34,303 bases of DNA from Phytophthora quininea (lineage: Eukaryota; Oomycota; Peronosporomycetes; Peronosporales; Peronosporaceae), in contig JAAVTG010000124.1 in NCBI GenBank assembly GCA_011947345.1, positions 1 through 34,303 of the forward strand, given 5' to 3'. The notes beneath the pieces were generated by a model. The model was not told the DNA's origin and searched no databases. It saw nothing but the letters and a program-made list of their open reading frames with translations. A program made the position numbers and the translations under genes. Positions 1-11,387 of this stretch are shown in pieces (the stretch's first letter is position 1; each line of letters opens with the position of its first letter).

Positions 1-1024
1 ACAACAGCACTCACTGGGGCATCAGCCAGTCGTGCGGACAATTTCCCAAGAAGAAAATGTTGTCTGGGATAACGAGATCCCCAGCCATATCGCTCCAACT
101 GACTGGATTAGTACACGGACACCTGCAAGTTTCGCCGCGTCGATGATCATCGTGGTGGTGGCCAGTGGGTCAGCAATTACCATGGACCCGAAGCCGACGA
201 AAATTGGGCCTCCATCACTGCCCAGGAAAGCTTCCAGTTCGAGCGATGGTGAGTACGAACTGCTGGAACCATCGTTGAGTGTGACCGTGCCGATGACGTC
301 GTAGAGAACTCCCCAGTCCTCGGGTTTCGGCACGAGCTGAGGACTCCACATAAAGGCATGAGGAATTTTCAAGTCTAGCAGAATATTTCGTCCTCCGTCG
401 CCGTTGCGGATTTTGCGCAGCTTGAGCACCTTCGTGCGGAACTCGTTGATGATCCCCTCGGTGCCCTGCCACATCAAGAGGTCCACCATTTTGTACGACA
501 TGTAGTTGCTCTTCTTGAGCTCGTCCGTGTACGGCATATTGGACAGCGGGTGGGAACTCCATGGTAGGCACCCATGGCTGAGGAAACATAATATGCAGCG
601 GCACACCGAGACGTTCGGCGACGTGGATGTGGCCGTAGGAGACAGGATTGGCGATGATTGCTTGGGCCTGGAACGGGGCACCTGACACACCGGGGCCGCC
701 TCCATCGGGGTCGGCAGCCGACACCGCCGGCCATGTAGAGCGCACGATCTCCTTGATCATCTCTTTGTTGCGTGGGACGTCCTTGGTGAGCGTCTCGATC
801 TTGGTAGGGATGAGGTGCCCTCCGGTTTTCACCATATAGGCTGCCAGCTCTTTGGGGTCACCACCGAGTGGATAGAACTCGACGCCGTGACTCATGACAA
901 AGTCTCGGTAGACGGAATGCGTGGCGAGTCTCACCCGGTGTCCATCCTGCTGCAGTCTCTGTGCGATGGCGAGAAACGGCTGGACGTCTCCTCTGGTGCC
1001 GACGATGATGATGCAGATGCGCAT
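1..1024 (-). CDS. Sterol 3-beta-glucosyltransferase (UGT80/ATG26-like, GT1 family), partial
   Basis: Predicted to transfer glucose from UDP-glucose to the 3-hydroxyl of membrane sterols. The N-terminal half of a GT-B fold is visible: from ATG 1024 the protein opens with an I-I-V-G-T-R-G-D-V-Q-P-F motif, typical of the sugar/sterol transferase N-lobe, then the family blocks around PWVPTMEFP, LWQGTEGIINEFR and VGFGSM. The C-terminal UDP-binding domain lies beyond the left window edge. The reading frame changes near 550 (before the HPLSNMPYTDELKK block), near 105 (before the block reading DMAGDLVIPDNIF) and again near 20, each explained by one or two missing bases. The same frame is open upstream to an ATG at 1336 and includes an EDRLEFAPGDPIDLRQ stretch, so the true N-terminus may lie upstream of 1024. 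Confident in family, unsure of start and of whether the frame breaks are real. Confidence 0.8.
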
Positions 1025-1513
1025 GGCCGGCAGTCTCAACAGGACGCGGTTTTGGGCTTCTTGTCGTCGTTGGCCGTGGCTGGTTGACGGTTGTCGTAAG
1101 TCAATGGGGTCTCCTGGTGCAAATTCCAATCGGTCTTCGGAAGCGTGGCGTTTGAAATTGCATCCGGTCTCTGCACTTGTTGCACTTGTGCACGGGGTTG
1201 AGCTGTTGCTGCTGCGTCGCATTGCTGGTGTGGTCCAGAGAGAATTCGCGAATGACCAACAAATCCTGTTGGCAGCAGTGCTAATCAAAACGGGGCGTGT
1301 GATTGCCCGTCGACGACAATGGAATTTCGCACCCATGTGGGCTGTCCAGTACTGCGCTTTACCTCAATGTCACGAAGCTGTGCCCTGAGCGTCAACGAGA
1401 CTGCAATGTTTGGATCAAGACGCATACATGTATTGAACACGATCACCAAATGGCTGGTTGCAACTCGAACTACTACGCAGGCGGTTGGGATCGACCGTGC
1501 ACGAAGCACCATC
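1025..1513. other. Spacer between glucosyltransferase and aquaporin genes
   Basis: Both neighbours are on the minus strand. The left part (to about 1336) may encode an N-terminal extension of the glucosyltransferase. The rest shows only short overlapping frames on both strands with no recognisable domain. It should hold the glucosyltransferase promoter and the aquaporin 3' untranslated region. Confidence 0.5.
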
Positions 1514-2413
1514 TTAGAATCGGTACTCCGGGTGTGGACCGCGGTTCTTCTCCGGGTGGTGGTAGCCGATCATGCCCTCGTACACCAGCGCACCGAACGC
1601 ACCGCCCGTGATCGGTGCCACGATCGGGATCCAGAAGTAGTAGTGGTTCAAGCTGAAGACGCGCGAGCCCCAGCCAGCGCACAGGATGAACAACCGCGGC
1701 CCGAGGTCGCGCGCCGGGTTGATGGCCAGCCCCGTGTTCATGGCGAACCCCATGGCGATCGTGCTCACGAGCGCACCGACAGCCGGCGGCACCGCCTTCT
1801 TGCCGATCGGGCGGTTGTGCTGGTCCAGCAGTGCCAGGATGCCCAACACCAGCAGCGCCGTCCCCACGAACTCGGTTAGGAAGCACGTGAAGTTGCCCAC
1901 GCCTTCGTGCGGATATGTGGCGAAGATGGTGTGTGTCGTCATGCGGTCCGGGTCCACCTCGTTAAACATGGGGCGGTACAGGATATACACGACGAGCGCG
2001 GCCATGTAGGCGGCGACGACCTGGTTGAGGATGTAGAAGGGCACTTTCCACCACGGCAGCAGCTTGAGCAGCGCCAGCGTGGTGGTGATGGCCGGGTTGA
2101 GGTGCGCGCCGGAGACGCCGCCGCCGATGGTGATGCCGAAGAAGAAGGCGAGTCCCCAGCAGAGCGCGATGGTGACGAAGCTGCCGCTGGCCTCGGAGCT
2201 CAGCACCACCTGCGTCATGCACGAGAGTCCGAAGAGCATGGTGACGAGCGTGGCGACAAACTCAGCCATCATCTCCTTGGCGAATTGGCTCTTGACGATG
2301 TACGGGACGTTCTGGACGGGCGTCAGGTGTTGGAGGTGGTTGGCCGCTCCGGGCGACTCGAGGTCCGCGTAGCCGGCGTGGTCGTTCTTCTCCGTGTTGG
2401 AGTTTCTGTTCAT
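1514..2413 (-). CDS. Aquaglyceroporin (MIP family)
   Basis: Channel for water and small polyols such as glycerol across a membrane. The 299-residue product has the usual MIP length and six hydrophobic segments. Both half-helix NPA boxes are intact: GAHLNPAIT (Asn about residue 106) and GLAINPARDLGPR (Asn about residue 232). The Asp directly after the second NPAR box is the hallmark of the glycerol-conducting (GlpF/aquaglyceroporin) branch rather than strict water channels. I chose the ATG at 2413 because the open frame beyond it (to about 2557) has no other ATG and is a low-complexity Ser/Pro-rich stretch, while MNRNSNTEKN begins a normal cytosolic tail. There is no intron and no frameshift, which makes this one of the few unbroken genes here. 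Substrate selectivity is inferred from sequence only. Confidence 0.93.
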   Translation of the reverse strand: MNRNSNTEKNDHAGYADLESPGAANHLQHLTPVQNVPYIVKSQFAKEMMAEFVATLVTMLFGLSCMTQVVLSSEASGSFVTIALCWGLAFFFGITIGGGVSGAHLNPAITTTLALLKLLPWWKVPFYILNQVVAAYMAALVVYILYRPMFNEVDPDRMTTHTIFATYPHEGVGNFTCFLTEFVGTALLVLGILALLDQHNRPIGKKAVPPAVGALVSTIAMGFAMNTGLAINPARDLGPRLFILCAGWGSRVFSLNHYYFWIPIVAPITGGAFGALVYEGMIGYHHPEKNRGPHPEYRF

Positions 2414-3720
2414 GGTTGGCGGTGCGGGTGGTGGTGGTGGACAGTCGAGCAGCGGTGAAGTAGGGCCGGCTTGGGGCCTCGACGGAGAATTGGAGAGTGA
2501 GTGAGGACTGCGGCGGGGGCTGGCACGAGCGCTCTGATCGATATCCGACACCAGCAAGGAGGACAGTCATCGAAAGTTCAACGCGAGGGCGAGCTCTAGT
2601 CGGCGACCGGATTCACGAAATCTCAATACCAGTAGCAGCAGAAGCAGTAGCTGGGCTGCGGCTAAGCTCGTCCGAGCAAGCAGGCATTGAGAGATCACTA
2701 CTGCTTTTGGGAGACGACGCGGCAATCCGGCGGCGAGTGCGCGGCGCGAGCGGGTGCTAGTTGCACCGTGGCATGTTGAAGCGAGTTATCGTTTGAATCG
2801 CAAGCGGCCATGATCGATCCAATTACGACTGTCGAAGTAGCCGGCGGCCATTTTCGATGCTCTGGAGTGAGATGGCCGCGTTCAACCCCCCGCGCCCGAC
2901 TCAATGCTTTAGTCGGCGACCGGAGACGACACTTTGGGACCGGCACGAGATGCCAGTGTCCTAATTGCCACCGCCGCCCAACGCGGCGTTCCTGCCTGCA
3001 CCGCCAACACGTTGCTGGTCGAGGTTCCGGTGCCGTCATCATCCGTATCAAACGAGGTGGCAACTTCAAGCACAGCAACGCTCGCCGCGAGCGTTTAACG
3101 GCGCTGCAATCCGAGGAAACACAAGGGGAGCCGCCCCAGTTCAAGGTGTTCGGGATCGAGTGCCTGGAAGCGGAGAGCGCCATGGACTCTGGAACTCGAA
3201 AGGCTCAGAGGCGTCACGGCGGACTCGCTTGGTGCCAAGCTCGACTCGACTGGCAGTAGTCGGCGCTTGAGACGGAAGGCTGCCTTCGCCACAGGATCAA
3301 TTCGGTCGAGCAAACCGTTTTTGCGGTGCCAACCCACGCGAATTAAAATGCAAGCGCGCAAGACGCAACCACGCCCTTGAAGACCAACACGGCGATCTTG
3401 CGCTCCGTCTAGCTGCCGGGTCGGGTCCAGCGTGAAAATGTCCTTGGAGCAGCAGCAGTAGCAGCAGAAATGAGGCGTGGTGAAGATCTGCTCGAGGCTG
3501 TATCGGATAGGAGTGGGGATTCAGCTGGTGCATGTGCTCAACTATCGAGAGGATCACTTCTAAGCTGAAAACTCGATCGATTCGTGGGTCAACAAAGGGA
3601 ACTCCAGACCACCGTCAAGAAGCTGAGGAACCTGTAAACTGTACAGCAAGGATTTCAGCACTTGGTGGTTCGCAATGTGCTTGTTCGTCTATCGAAATAC
3701 GCAGTTTGGTGTATCTATGT
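2414..3720. other. Spacer with no recognised gene
   Basis: About 1.3 kb between the aquaporin start and the 3' end of the UTP12 gene. It contains CAG/CAGCAG-rich patches (near 2632-2655 and 3450-3472) and two long frames that lie antisense to each other: minus 2698-3183 (161 codons) and plus 2810-3259 (149 codons). Neither shows a domain I recognise. The aquaporin promoter should lie just above 2413. Confidence 0.5.
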
Positions 3721-6627
3721 CTAGGCCTCCACGGCGGCGGTCTTGCGCTTCTTCTTGTTGCGACCGGCAGCGATCTCCTGCACGAAGCCCGTCCGCTCCT
3801 CGTCGATAGTGCGCTTTAAATACTTGAGCCCGGCCAGGTTGAAGCCGATGCGGTTCTTATTGTTCACGAGCTGCGAGCGCAGACGCTGCCACAGCAGCTC
3901 CAGCTCGTTGAACAGACTCACGCGCGCAGATGGCCGAGTTGTGCAGCTTTAGCAGGAACAGCAGCACGTGGCAGCAGAACTCCACCTCCAAGTGGGCCGA
4001 CATGAGTTGCAGCAGCAGGCGGATCAGCCGCTCCACGTAGTCGAAGGGCAGCACGATCAGAGCCTCCTCCATATCGTTCGGCCGGATGCGACGCAGTGTG
4101 TGCAGCACATACTTAAGCGGCGAGTACCCGAGCAGTAGCATGTTGGGTGGACGAGTCGCCTTGTCCGGCTTGGCAGATTCTCCCTCCTCGTCCTCCCCTT
4201 CCTTGCTGCCAGGCAAAGCATCCGTCTCGGCCTCTTCCTTTGCCTTCTTCTTGTCCTGTTTACGCTTCTTGGCCAGCGCTGCAGCCTCTTCCGCTTTTTC
4301 TTCTGCACACGCTCGAAATCCGCGATAGCCTGCAGCTCGTTCTCGGCCAAGTCGATGGCCTCCATCAAACTCTCACCAGCTCGCACCGACTCGATGGTGC
4401 GCTTTGCAGCAGACGCCGAGTTGTCCTGGTCATCCTGGTCCTCGTCGCTCTTCTCCTTCCCCAGTGCAGGCGCCTTGCCGTTGCTGATGTTGGTCAGTTC
4501 GTCCTCGAAAAGCTGCTCCATCTCCTTCTCCTTCTCTTCCTCGATGAAGACCTGGTCTTCCGTACGCACATACTTGACTACCGAACGGTCCTGCGAGCAA
4601 CTCACGACAAAGCTGCCATCACCGCTGACTGCCAGTCCCCACACCTCACCGAAATGTTGGCGGTCGATCTTCAAGATACGCTCAAAGTGGTCGCCATCCC
4701 AGTAACAGATCGACTTGTCCTTGGAGGCTGTGAAGAAGTAGTGCGTCTTGCGCACGAAGCGGACGCACATGATGCTGTCCTGATGAGCGAAGATCGACTT
4801 GTGGCAGTCACCAAAGTCCAGTCCCCAGAGTTTCACATTCTTGTCAGCCGAGGCAGTTACCAGCATTGAGTCGTCCGACGAGATGTCCATCGACATGACT
4901 GGCAGCTTGTGTCCGTACAGACTCACGAAGAATTTGAGCGAGTCGTCGTGGAACACCTTCACAGTGCAGTCTAGTAAGGCCACTGCCACAACGAGCTTCT
5001 TGGCGTCCTTCGTGTTGCTGAAGCGGACGCACAGAACATCATCAGACATCTTGAGCATACGAGCGTGTGTGAGACCCAGTCTCAGAGCACTAGTAGGCTC
5101 TGCGTCATCCGGGCGGTACATTTCAAAATCCCAGAAGTTCACGCGTTGATCAGCACCACCGGTAACAATGCCACGGCCGTCAGGACGCACATCGATCGAC
5201 CAGACGGCGCTGCCATTGTGAGCCTCCTCATCCTTCCAAATGCACTCGCCGGAGTTTAGATCAAAGAGCAACAGCGCACCAAGCTTCGTTCCAACCACGA
5301 CGTGCATGTTTCCTGGCGCAAACACCGCCGACAGCGCCAGCGAGAGTCCGTCACTCAAGGTCCGGATGCACTGCAGCGAGCGAGAGTTCCAAATCTTCAC
5401 CGACGCACCAGACAGCGACAGAATGAGCTGATCATCCGAGCTGATCGCAACCTGACGCACATCCGAACGGTGGCCGCCTAGAGTGAGTGCATGCGCCCTG
5501 GCGTATCTGTCATCTAGCGTCGCTGCGCTGGGCGACAGTGTGTACGTCTCGATGCTGTTATTCTGCAGTCCAAGCATCATGGACGTGGTGCCATCCTTGG
5601 CGAAATCTGGGGAAAATGCAAACGACTTGATCCGGTGTGATGAGCGTACTACACACAGCAGCTCCAGCTCGTCTGTGGCCGAGTTGTCGCTGGCGTCCTC
5701 GTCCTCCGCTTCCTGCTTGGGGATCACTAACTTCTTGCTCTTCCCTACGTCCTCCAACTGCTGCTGTTTCTTTTTCGCCTTCTCACGCTGGCGCTTCTCG
5801 CGCCGTTGGCGCTTCTTCTTAATCTCCTCAGCCGACCGCACACGGTACACCTCCACCGTCTTGCCAGCACTCTGCACGCCCACCAAGTCTCCCTTGGGGT
5901 TGTACATGACTCTCGCCGCTCGGTCATTGCTCTGTCTGTAGATGGAGCCCAACAGCTTCACTGTCTCTTCCTCCTGCTTGTCGACGCTCCACACTCGCAG
6001 CTGGTTGTCCGACGCTCCTGTCAGCAGTCTCTCTCCGTTGGGACTCACTGCCAAGCTCCACACTTCGTTTCGGTGGCCCACACAGGTCTGCACACAGTGC
6101 TGAGTCTCAAGGTCCCAGACCTTCACCAGCGTGTCCTTGGAGCTGGACGCGAGCGTCGTCGCCGCCACAAAGGCCAGCGCAGTGACCGCGTCCTTGTGTC
6201 CCTTCAGCCTGAACAGTCCGGACTGGCTCACCAGGTCCCACACGATGATGTCGGTGTCTCTCGAGCCCGACGCGAGCTCTGCGCCGTCCGAGCGATAGGC
6301 CAGCGCCTCCACCGCCCCCTTGTGGCCGTCCAGCGTCACCAGCAGCGCGCCGGTGGAGAGTTTAAAGACACGAACGGCTCCGGTGGAGTAGCCGACGGCC
6401 ACGTCCTCGCCATCAGGACTGAGCGCCAACGCAGTCACTTGGCCGCCGCTCTCGGGCGCCAGCAGGTCGCGCACTTTGTTGCCTTGGCGGACGTTCCATA
6501 CGGCGACGTCCTGCAGCGCTGGGGTGATGGCGAAGCGGCCTGTGGAGTCGTACAGGGCGTTGCCCTCGAGGGACGAGATGACGCCAAACGAGCACGCCCG
6601 CTCGTAGCGCAGGTACGACTTGACCAT
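3721..6627 (-). CDS. UTP12/WDR3 homologue, WD40 protein of the SSU processome
   Basis: Nucleolar scaffold subunit (UTP-B module) for processing of the 18S pre-rRNA. The start ATG at 6627 gives MVKSYLRYER, like the conserved family N-terminus, and a total of about 968 codons fits the usual 900-970. Two runs of WD40 repeats fill most of the protein (for example GHKDAVTALAF, GHRNEVWSLAVSPNG, GHKLPVMSMDISSDD, GEVWGLAVSGDG). Between them is a Lys/Arg-rich linker (KKKRQRREKRQREKAKKKQQQ), a probable nucleolar signal. The C-terminal UTP12 domain (YSPLKYVLHTLRRIRPNDMEEAL onward) and a basic tail (GRNKKKRKT) follow. The frame breaks near 4300 in an A-rich stretch and near 3922, each a one-base-type slip. 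Because this gene should be essential and single-copy, sequence error is the likely cause. Confidence 0.92.
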
Positions 6628-7350
6628 GTTGCAGGCTGGTATTGCAATGGTCGACGTTGTTGGTGGAGGAGAGAACTGAAAAATTACCGCATGACCTGTA
6701 CGCTGTAACAGCAAATGTGAGCAATATTTTAACTTTATTCTTCTTTATAGTCTCTTCGAGTGTATTTATTACAATGCTGTTCATTCTATCTGCACTTATA
6801 TACGCATTTCGGCCTCAGTTTACCTGGTACTTAATATTGCAGCCTCACTCACTCCGATGGCCAACTGAGTCGCTGAACCACTTACGAGCTGATGACGCTG
6901 CAGTAGTGCCAGTCATCGGCCAGTCTTGCTGCTGTAGCGCCACCATCGACTCGGCAACGGTTTATTTGGTTGCGCACTACCAATTCCTCTTCCAACACGC
7001 ACGTGAACTTCATTGCAACCGCGCTACTGGCAAAAGCTTGGCTTTGATCCGCCAGAAAACAATGGGCCTGTTCTGCAGACACGTATTATGGCTGATCGGG
7101 CTTCTTTCAGATGATATTAAAGCTTTAGTTGATCGATCATAATCTGTTGTGTTCTGTGTGCACCAAACTGCTGAAAATTGCTCTTGTATTCGGGCTGGTA
7201 GCTGATCCATCAGACTGATTGTCGGTCGACACCTTTTAAAGCACATTTATTCCTCGGGGATTACCAGAACTAGATAACTTCCTCTCCGTGGCGTTCAGCT
7301 GGCAGCACCAAGTAATCTCGCCACAAACATTTTCAACAGAAACCAGCCCA
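6628..7350. other. AT-richer spacer upstream of UTP12
   Basis: The first part should hold the UTP12 promoter. A plus frame (6642-7142) is open but begins without an ATG, overlaps the UTP12 5' flank and shows no domain. I see no convincing gene. Confidence 0.4.
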
Positions 7351-7705
7351 GAACCGTCACCAAAAAGCAGCTCCAAAATAAGCTCACAGAGCTGAAAAGG
7401 AAGTGCAAGACATTTATCCTTCCAAAGACAAACAGTGGGTTCGGCTGGGATTCCGCTGCTCCGCAATCAGGAGTTCATGAGCCAGGTCGCTCGACACCCC
7501 TGACCGGGTTCGGTACTGTCGGATGCTAGCCACCAGGACAGAAATTGCCACCATGTTTTGCGGATTGGATGATGAAGGTCGGTCCTACCTGGTTCGAGAG
7601 TTCTTCGATGACGACACCGAACAAGCCGAAAGCTCACCGTCCGAAGCAGATGACGCTAAAGGTTTTCCCAATAGCGAATCTGACGAAAGTGACCGTCGCA
7701 ACTAG
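7351..7705 (+). pseudogene. Remnant of a Myb/SANT-like DNA-binding domain gene
   Basis: One plus frame reads KKQLQNKLTELKRKCKTF followed, 7 residues later, by SGFGWD. That is the core of the Myb/SANT-like (Myb_DNA-bind_3) domain found in many copies in oomycete, plant and fungal genomes, often near Harbinger-type transposons. A stop follows soon after. A neighbouring frame (ATG 7523, 60 codons) continues with TEIATMFCGLDDEG and a Glu/Asp/Ser-rich tail ending at 7705, as in the acidic linker that follows this domain. The two parts are in different frames and no upstream start is visible, so I call it a fragment. Recognition of the domain is moderate, of the acidic tail weaker. Confidence 0.45.
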
Positions 7706-9200
7706 TTATTTCGAACGAAGATGAAGGGGCCATGCTGACTTTTGGTTCTTGGGGCCCCAGAGCTCGCGACCGCCGTCCAGCATGCGCTTCTGCGGCAGCG
7801 AAATGTCGATTTCGTTTGTCGAGGCACCACCATGGCAAATTCCTTGGCGACTTCGTAGTGAAGGTCAGCCCAACTTCATACTTGAATATACTGCATTGTT
7901 TTTATATTGTAAGCTCTACCGCATCTGACAGTGCGTTTTAGATGACTGTTGATCTCCGCTAGGCGTGTTCTGCCGCCAGAATAGCTGATCGATCAATCAG
8001 CCAAACGCTTCTGCTTGAGCACTGCTCGGCAACCCGGCCACCGCAACTTGCAACTTGCTGCATGTTGCCCTGTCAAATGCAAATCGAACTGGACCAACAA
8101 CGCGTGGACTCAACGACTGGGTCGGTAAAGTCCCCGAGCAGTAACGAAGTGTCGGGAAGAAGCGCGCTATCACCGCGATGTGTTGTCAACAGCACTCGTG
8201 TCGGTGGACAAGTCCAACGCGATGTTCGTGCACAGAACGAAGCTGGCACCGCAGTCCATTTTTCAGTCGCGAAGCCCGCTCCAGCCATAGAGCGCTCCTG
8301 CAAAGCCGAAATCGATCTTGTCGTGTGCGACTTGTCATTCCGGTAGGTTGCGGCGCCCCGTTGCCATGAGCTCTTTCCGACATGCACTGCTCGATCGTGG
8401 ACATTGGTCGCCGAGACGCATGCAGCTGGAGGGCAGGCAGCAGAGAAGCGAGTCGTACAAGTTTTCTCCGATCCCAATCATTGGCACCTTGCAGGCGGAG
8501 TAAACTTTCTCCACCGGGGACTCGAGGGGCTTACTTCCAACATGCAGCTCTGCTGGTAAGACCACGGACTAGAGACCCCATGCACTTGCACCTTGCTGCT
8601 CTTGGTGCCGAGCGCGCAGTTCTCGTCCAGCTGCCGCCTAATATCGCTAAGCGAACGTTAGTGCGGTGTCAAAGACTTGGTGAAGGTGGACACAATCTCG
8701 GCTGCGAGGCAAGTCAGTGCGTATCCGATCGGGCCGTGGATGAGCCCGAGATCAAATCGACGCTCCTTCTTCTACGCTGTTAGCGCTCTTGGTGTGCACA
8801 CACGTGCAGCTGCTAAGCTCGTCCACAAATTCTAGAGCTGTATACCTCGACGATAAGATCGCTACCGCCGCTGGACAAGACTCGCTACTTTTCGTTGCTG
8901 CCTTGGCTGCCGCATTTTCCCCGCCGCCTGCCTCAAGCCGATACGGCCCTGCAACTTCACATGGCCAATTACACATGATCCCCTCGCTGTCGAAAAAGCA
9001 GGTGGGCGTTATCTCGTTGGCTGGCAGTCGTCAACCGCTTGGCCCGGCATTGACATTGAACGAGCAAGCTCTGCCGACACCGTGGGGCTCACTATCCCAA
9101 ACGCTTTCTTCGCCCGGCTGCACCTGTGGAGAGTCTCGGCGACGTCTCGATCCGCAATCACCGCTGGCTGCTTTACGATCCGCTCACTCTTCGATCCGCC
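7706..9200. other. Spacer with no recognised gene
   Basis: About 1.5 kb. Frames up to about 140 codons exist on both strands (for example minus 8073-8477, plus 8382-8783 and plus 8789-9217) but none has a recognisable domain, and they overlap each other. The last few hundred bases should contain the promoter and 5' leader of the gene starting at 9201. Confidence 0.4.
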
Positions 9201-11272
9201 ATGGTGAGCACACGTAAGGAACGTCTCCGCACCAACATCGGCAGCTTCAAACGACTTGTGGTGGAGCGGTCGTGGGACCGCAGCACCAAAGACTCGGGTG
9301 GTGACTCCCGGACGTCGACCAAGACCCGCACTCGATCCAATCGCGAGTTCGACTTGGCGACGAGAAACTTCTTCGCGTCGCGCGTGAAGCGGCCGACAAG
9401 GTCGACTTTGTGCGCCTCACAAACCGCGAGGCATCACTGAAGAACTGGAAGTGGAAGTCGGTGGCCAACGGCTTCACTGTCTTCTCGCACGGTGACGGGG
9501 TCGAGGCGGCTCAGGAAGTGCTTACCACTGGCGAGATGAAGGCGAGTCTGCAAGAGCTGCAGAACATCTTGAGCACCACCACCGACACTGCTCACGACTC
9601 CGTCATGCACGGTCTGTACAAGGACTACATTTACGGCGCCGTGGTGCACACCGCACCGCTCGACACAGCCGACACTAATGCCACGCTAACGGTCAAGACC
9701 GGCGCCTTTGAGCGATCCCGGATGTTCAAGAACCACGAGCAGTGGTGCTACGTCGAGCACTTTGAGAAGGAGCGCAGCGCCGACTCCTTCACTGTCACCA
9801 TGACGTCGTTGGACGAGAAGGAGCTGCTGGCGGGCAAGATGAAGTCGGGGCGGGTGGACGAACTGCCGGACCTGACGGCATCCTACCTCATCGAGAAGAT
9901 CCCGTCCAGCAACTTGGTGCGGGTCATGTTCTTTGCCCAGTCGTCGCTGAAGGACGACGAGCCTCAGTTCAATCCGACCACATCCAACTACAGCTTCGGC
10001 AGCGACAGTAACCGCGGCGCTCAAGCTTCGCTCAAGAAGCGCAAGAAACGATTGATGCGTCTTGCTGCCGGCGCGAGTCAACTCCCGGGCGTTGTGAGTC
10101 GTCGCCGCTTTGGCGCTCAGTCGCTGGCCAACGTGGCAACATTCGAGGCCACCAACTCCCGCTGCACATGCTGCGCTAAGTCGTTGCGAATGCTCGCGCG
10201 CAAGAAGCGCTGCCACCTCTGCGGTCACATGGTCTGCCACCAGTGCTGGAGCATCCACTCGATCGAGAACCGTCAGGGCGAGGTCTCGTCGGTTCGCGCA
10301 TGCACCCGCTGCGTCGAATTCGTCAGCGATGCCGACTATTCCCGAGTCGACCAGCGCAACCGCGGACGCCTCGAGATCCTCCCCGACGCTGCTCTTTCGG
10401 GCGTGGCCGGACTTCCCGGAGCACCTGAACCTGCAGGAAAGGCGCTGACCAACTTCTTGCACGAAGCTCTTCACACTTCGACCGGCAACAAACGCAAGTC
10501 GGTCGTGTCGGTCATTCGCCACTTGCTCAGTCAGGACAAGGAAGACTCAGACGTTCGCTCCGAGTGCTCGTCCGTGTCCGGCGTCTCGGTGCGTCTCACC
10601 GACGACGACGTCAAGAAATACGCGGATGCCCTTGACAAGGGCATGATCAAGGTGGATAAGGTCCCTGTCGAGGACTGCGTTCTTGCCAATGCGGACGGCC
10701 GCAACTACCTGTTGAACATGGCCCCAGACACTGCTACGCTCAGTAAACCGCCGATGCCAAGCGACGAAGAGCAGCGACTGAGCGCCATCAAGAACGGAGG
10801 GTACTCTAACATCACCGACACGGAAGAGCTCGACCTCATTTGCGAGTTGGTGGCACGCGAGATGAAATGCTCCACGGGATTAGTCACACTGATCAACGAC
10901 AACGAGCAGCACGTGCTGGCGTCCAATGTTGAGCCCTTCCGGCAGCTACACATGCCCCGCGAGCAGTCCTTTTGCCAGCACACGATCATGAACGACAAGC
11001 CGCTGCTGGTGCCGCACCCCGAGTCGGATATTCGTTTCCACAACCTTCCTGCGCTCAAGGCGTACGACCTGCGGTTCTACCTCGGCTTCCCACTCATGGG
11101 CGAGGACAACCAAGTGGTGGGCTCAGTGTGCTGCATTGACAATACATCCCGCGAGGTGTCGCAGTCGCAGTACTCGGCCATGAAGAAGTTGGCCGAGACA
11201 GCGTCCAAGGTGGTGCAGCTCAAAGGAAAGCAGGCTACCCGTTCGTCAGGCGCCGCGTCCAAGACTTCTTAG
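9201..11272 (+). CDS. FYVE-like zinc finger and GAF domain protein
   Basis: Oomycetes carry a large family of proteins with a START-like N-terminal region, a FYVE-type finger and sometimes a GAF domain. This gene fits that plan. ATG 9201 begins MVSTRKERLRTN. A START-like region follows (WKWKSVANGFTVFSHGD to SYLIEKIPSSNLVRVMFFAQS, to about 9945). A finger with four CxxC pairs lies at 10162-10312 (CTCC, CHLC, CHQC, CTRC). It resembles FYVE but has KKRCHLCG where canonical FYVE has the basic HHC block, so phosphatidylinositol-3-phosphate binding is uncertain. From about 10820 a GAF domain runs to near the end (ELDLICELVAREM, LGFPLMGEDNQVVGSVCCID). One frame change near 9355, within 5' coding sequence, is best explained by a missing base. 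Probable role: endosome-associated or ligand-sensing regulator; this is inference. Confidence 0.85.
10162..10312 (+). other. FYVE-like zinc finger segment
   Basis: Four CxxC pairs in order (CTCC, CHLC, CHQC, CTRC) give the eight metal ligands of a cross-braced FYVE/RING-like finger. The basic HHC signature that contacts phosphatidylinositol-3-phosphate is replaced by KKRCHLCG. Confidence 0.75.
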
Positions 11273-11387
11273 GTAGCTTCTGTAAGTATTCGTTATCAGC
11301 ATTTCCTATTCAAACAAACATGCACGGGTTCACCCTGAAACGAAGATGTCTGTCGGTTCATTTCGTTAGCCGTTGATTCTCAGCCTT

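Noticed and set aside
1907..2458. Plus-strand frame of 183 codons over the aquaporin
   Set aside because: Asp/Glu/Val-rich antisense shadow of transmembrane codons, no domain.
2555..2557. Upstream non-ATG start extending the aquaporin by 48 codons
   Set aside because: No ATG in the extension and a low-complexity Ser/Pro-rich composition; ATG 2413 gives a normal MIP N-terminus.
3915..3930. Splice donor-like GTGAGT explaining the frame change in UTP12
   Set aside because: The conserved protein continues immediately in the next frame with no room for an intron, so an indel is the better explanation.
5806..6708. Plus-strand frame of 300 codons antisense to UTP12
   Set aside because: It mirrors the WD40 coding strand (a GC-rich codon shadow), has no domain and overlaps a well-supported gene.
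6642..7142. Plus-strand frame of 166 codons upstream of UTP12
   Set aside because: Starts at TTG, overlaps the divergent UTP12 leader, and contains no recognisable domain.
9686..10522. Minus-strand frame of 278 codons inside the FYVE/GAF gene
   Set aside because: Antisense shadow of a strongly supported coding region; composition follows codon bias of the plus strand.
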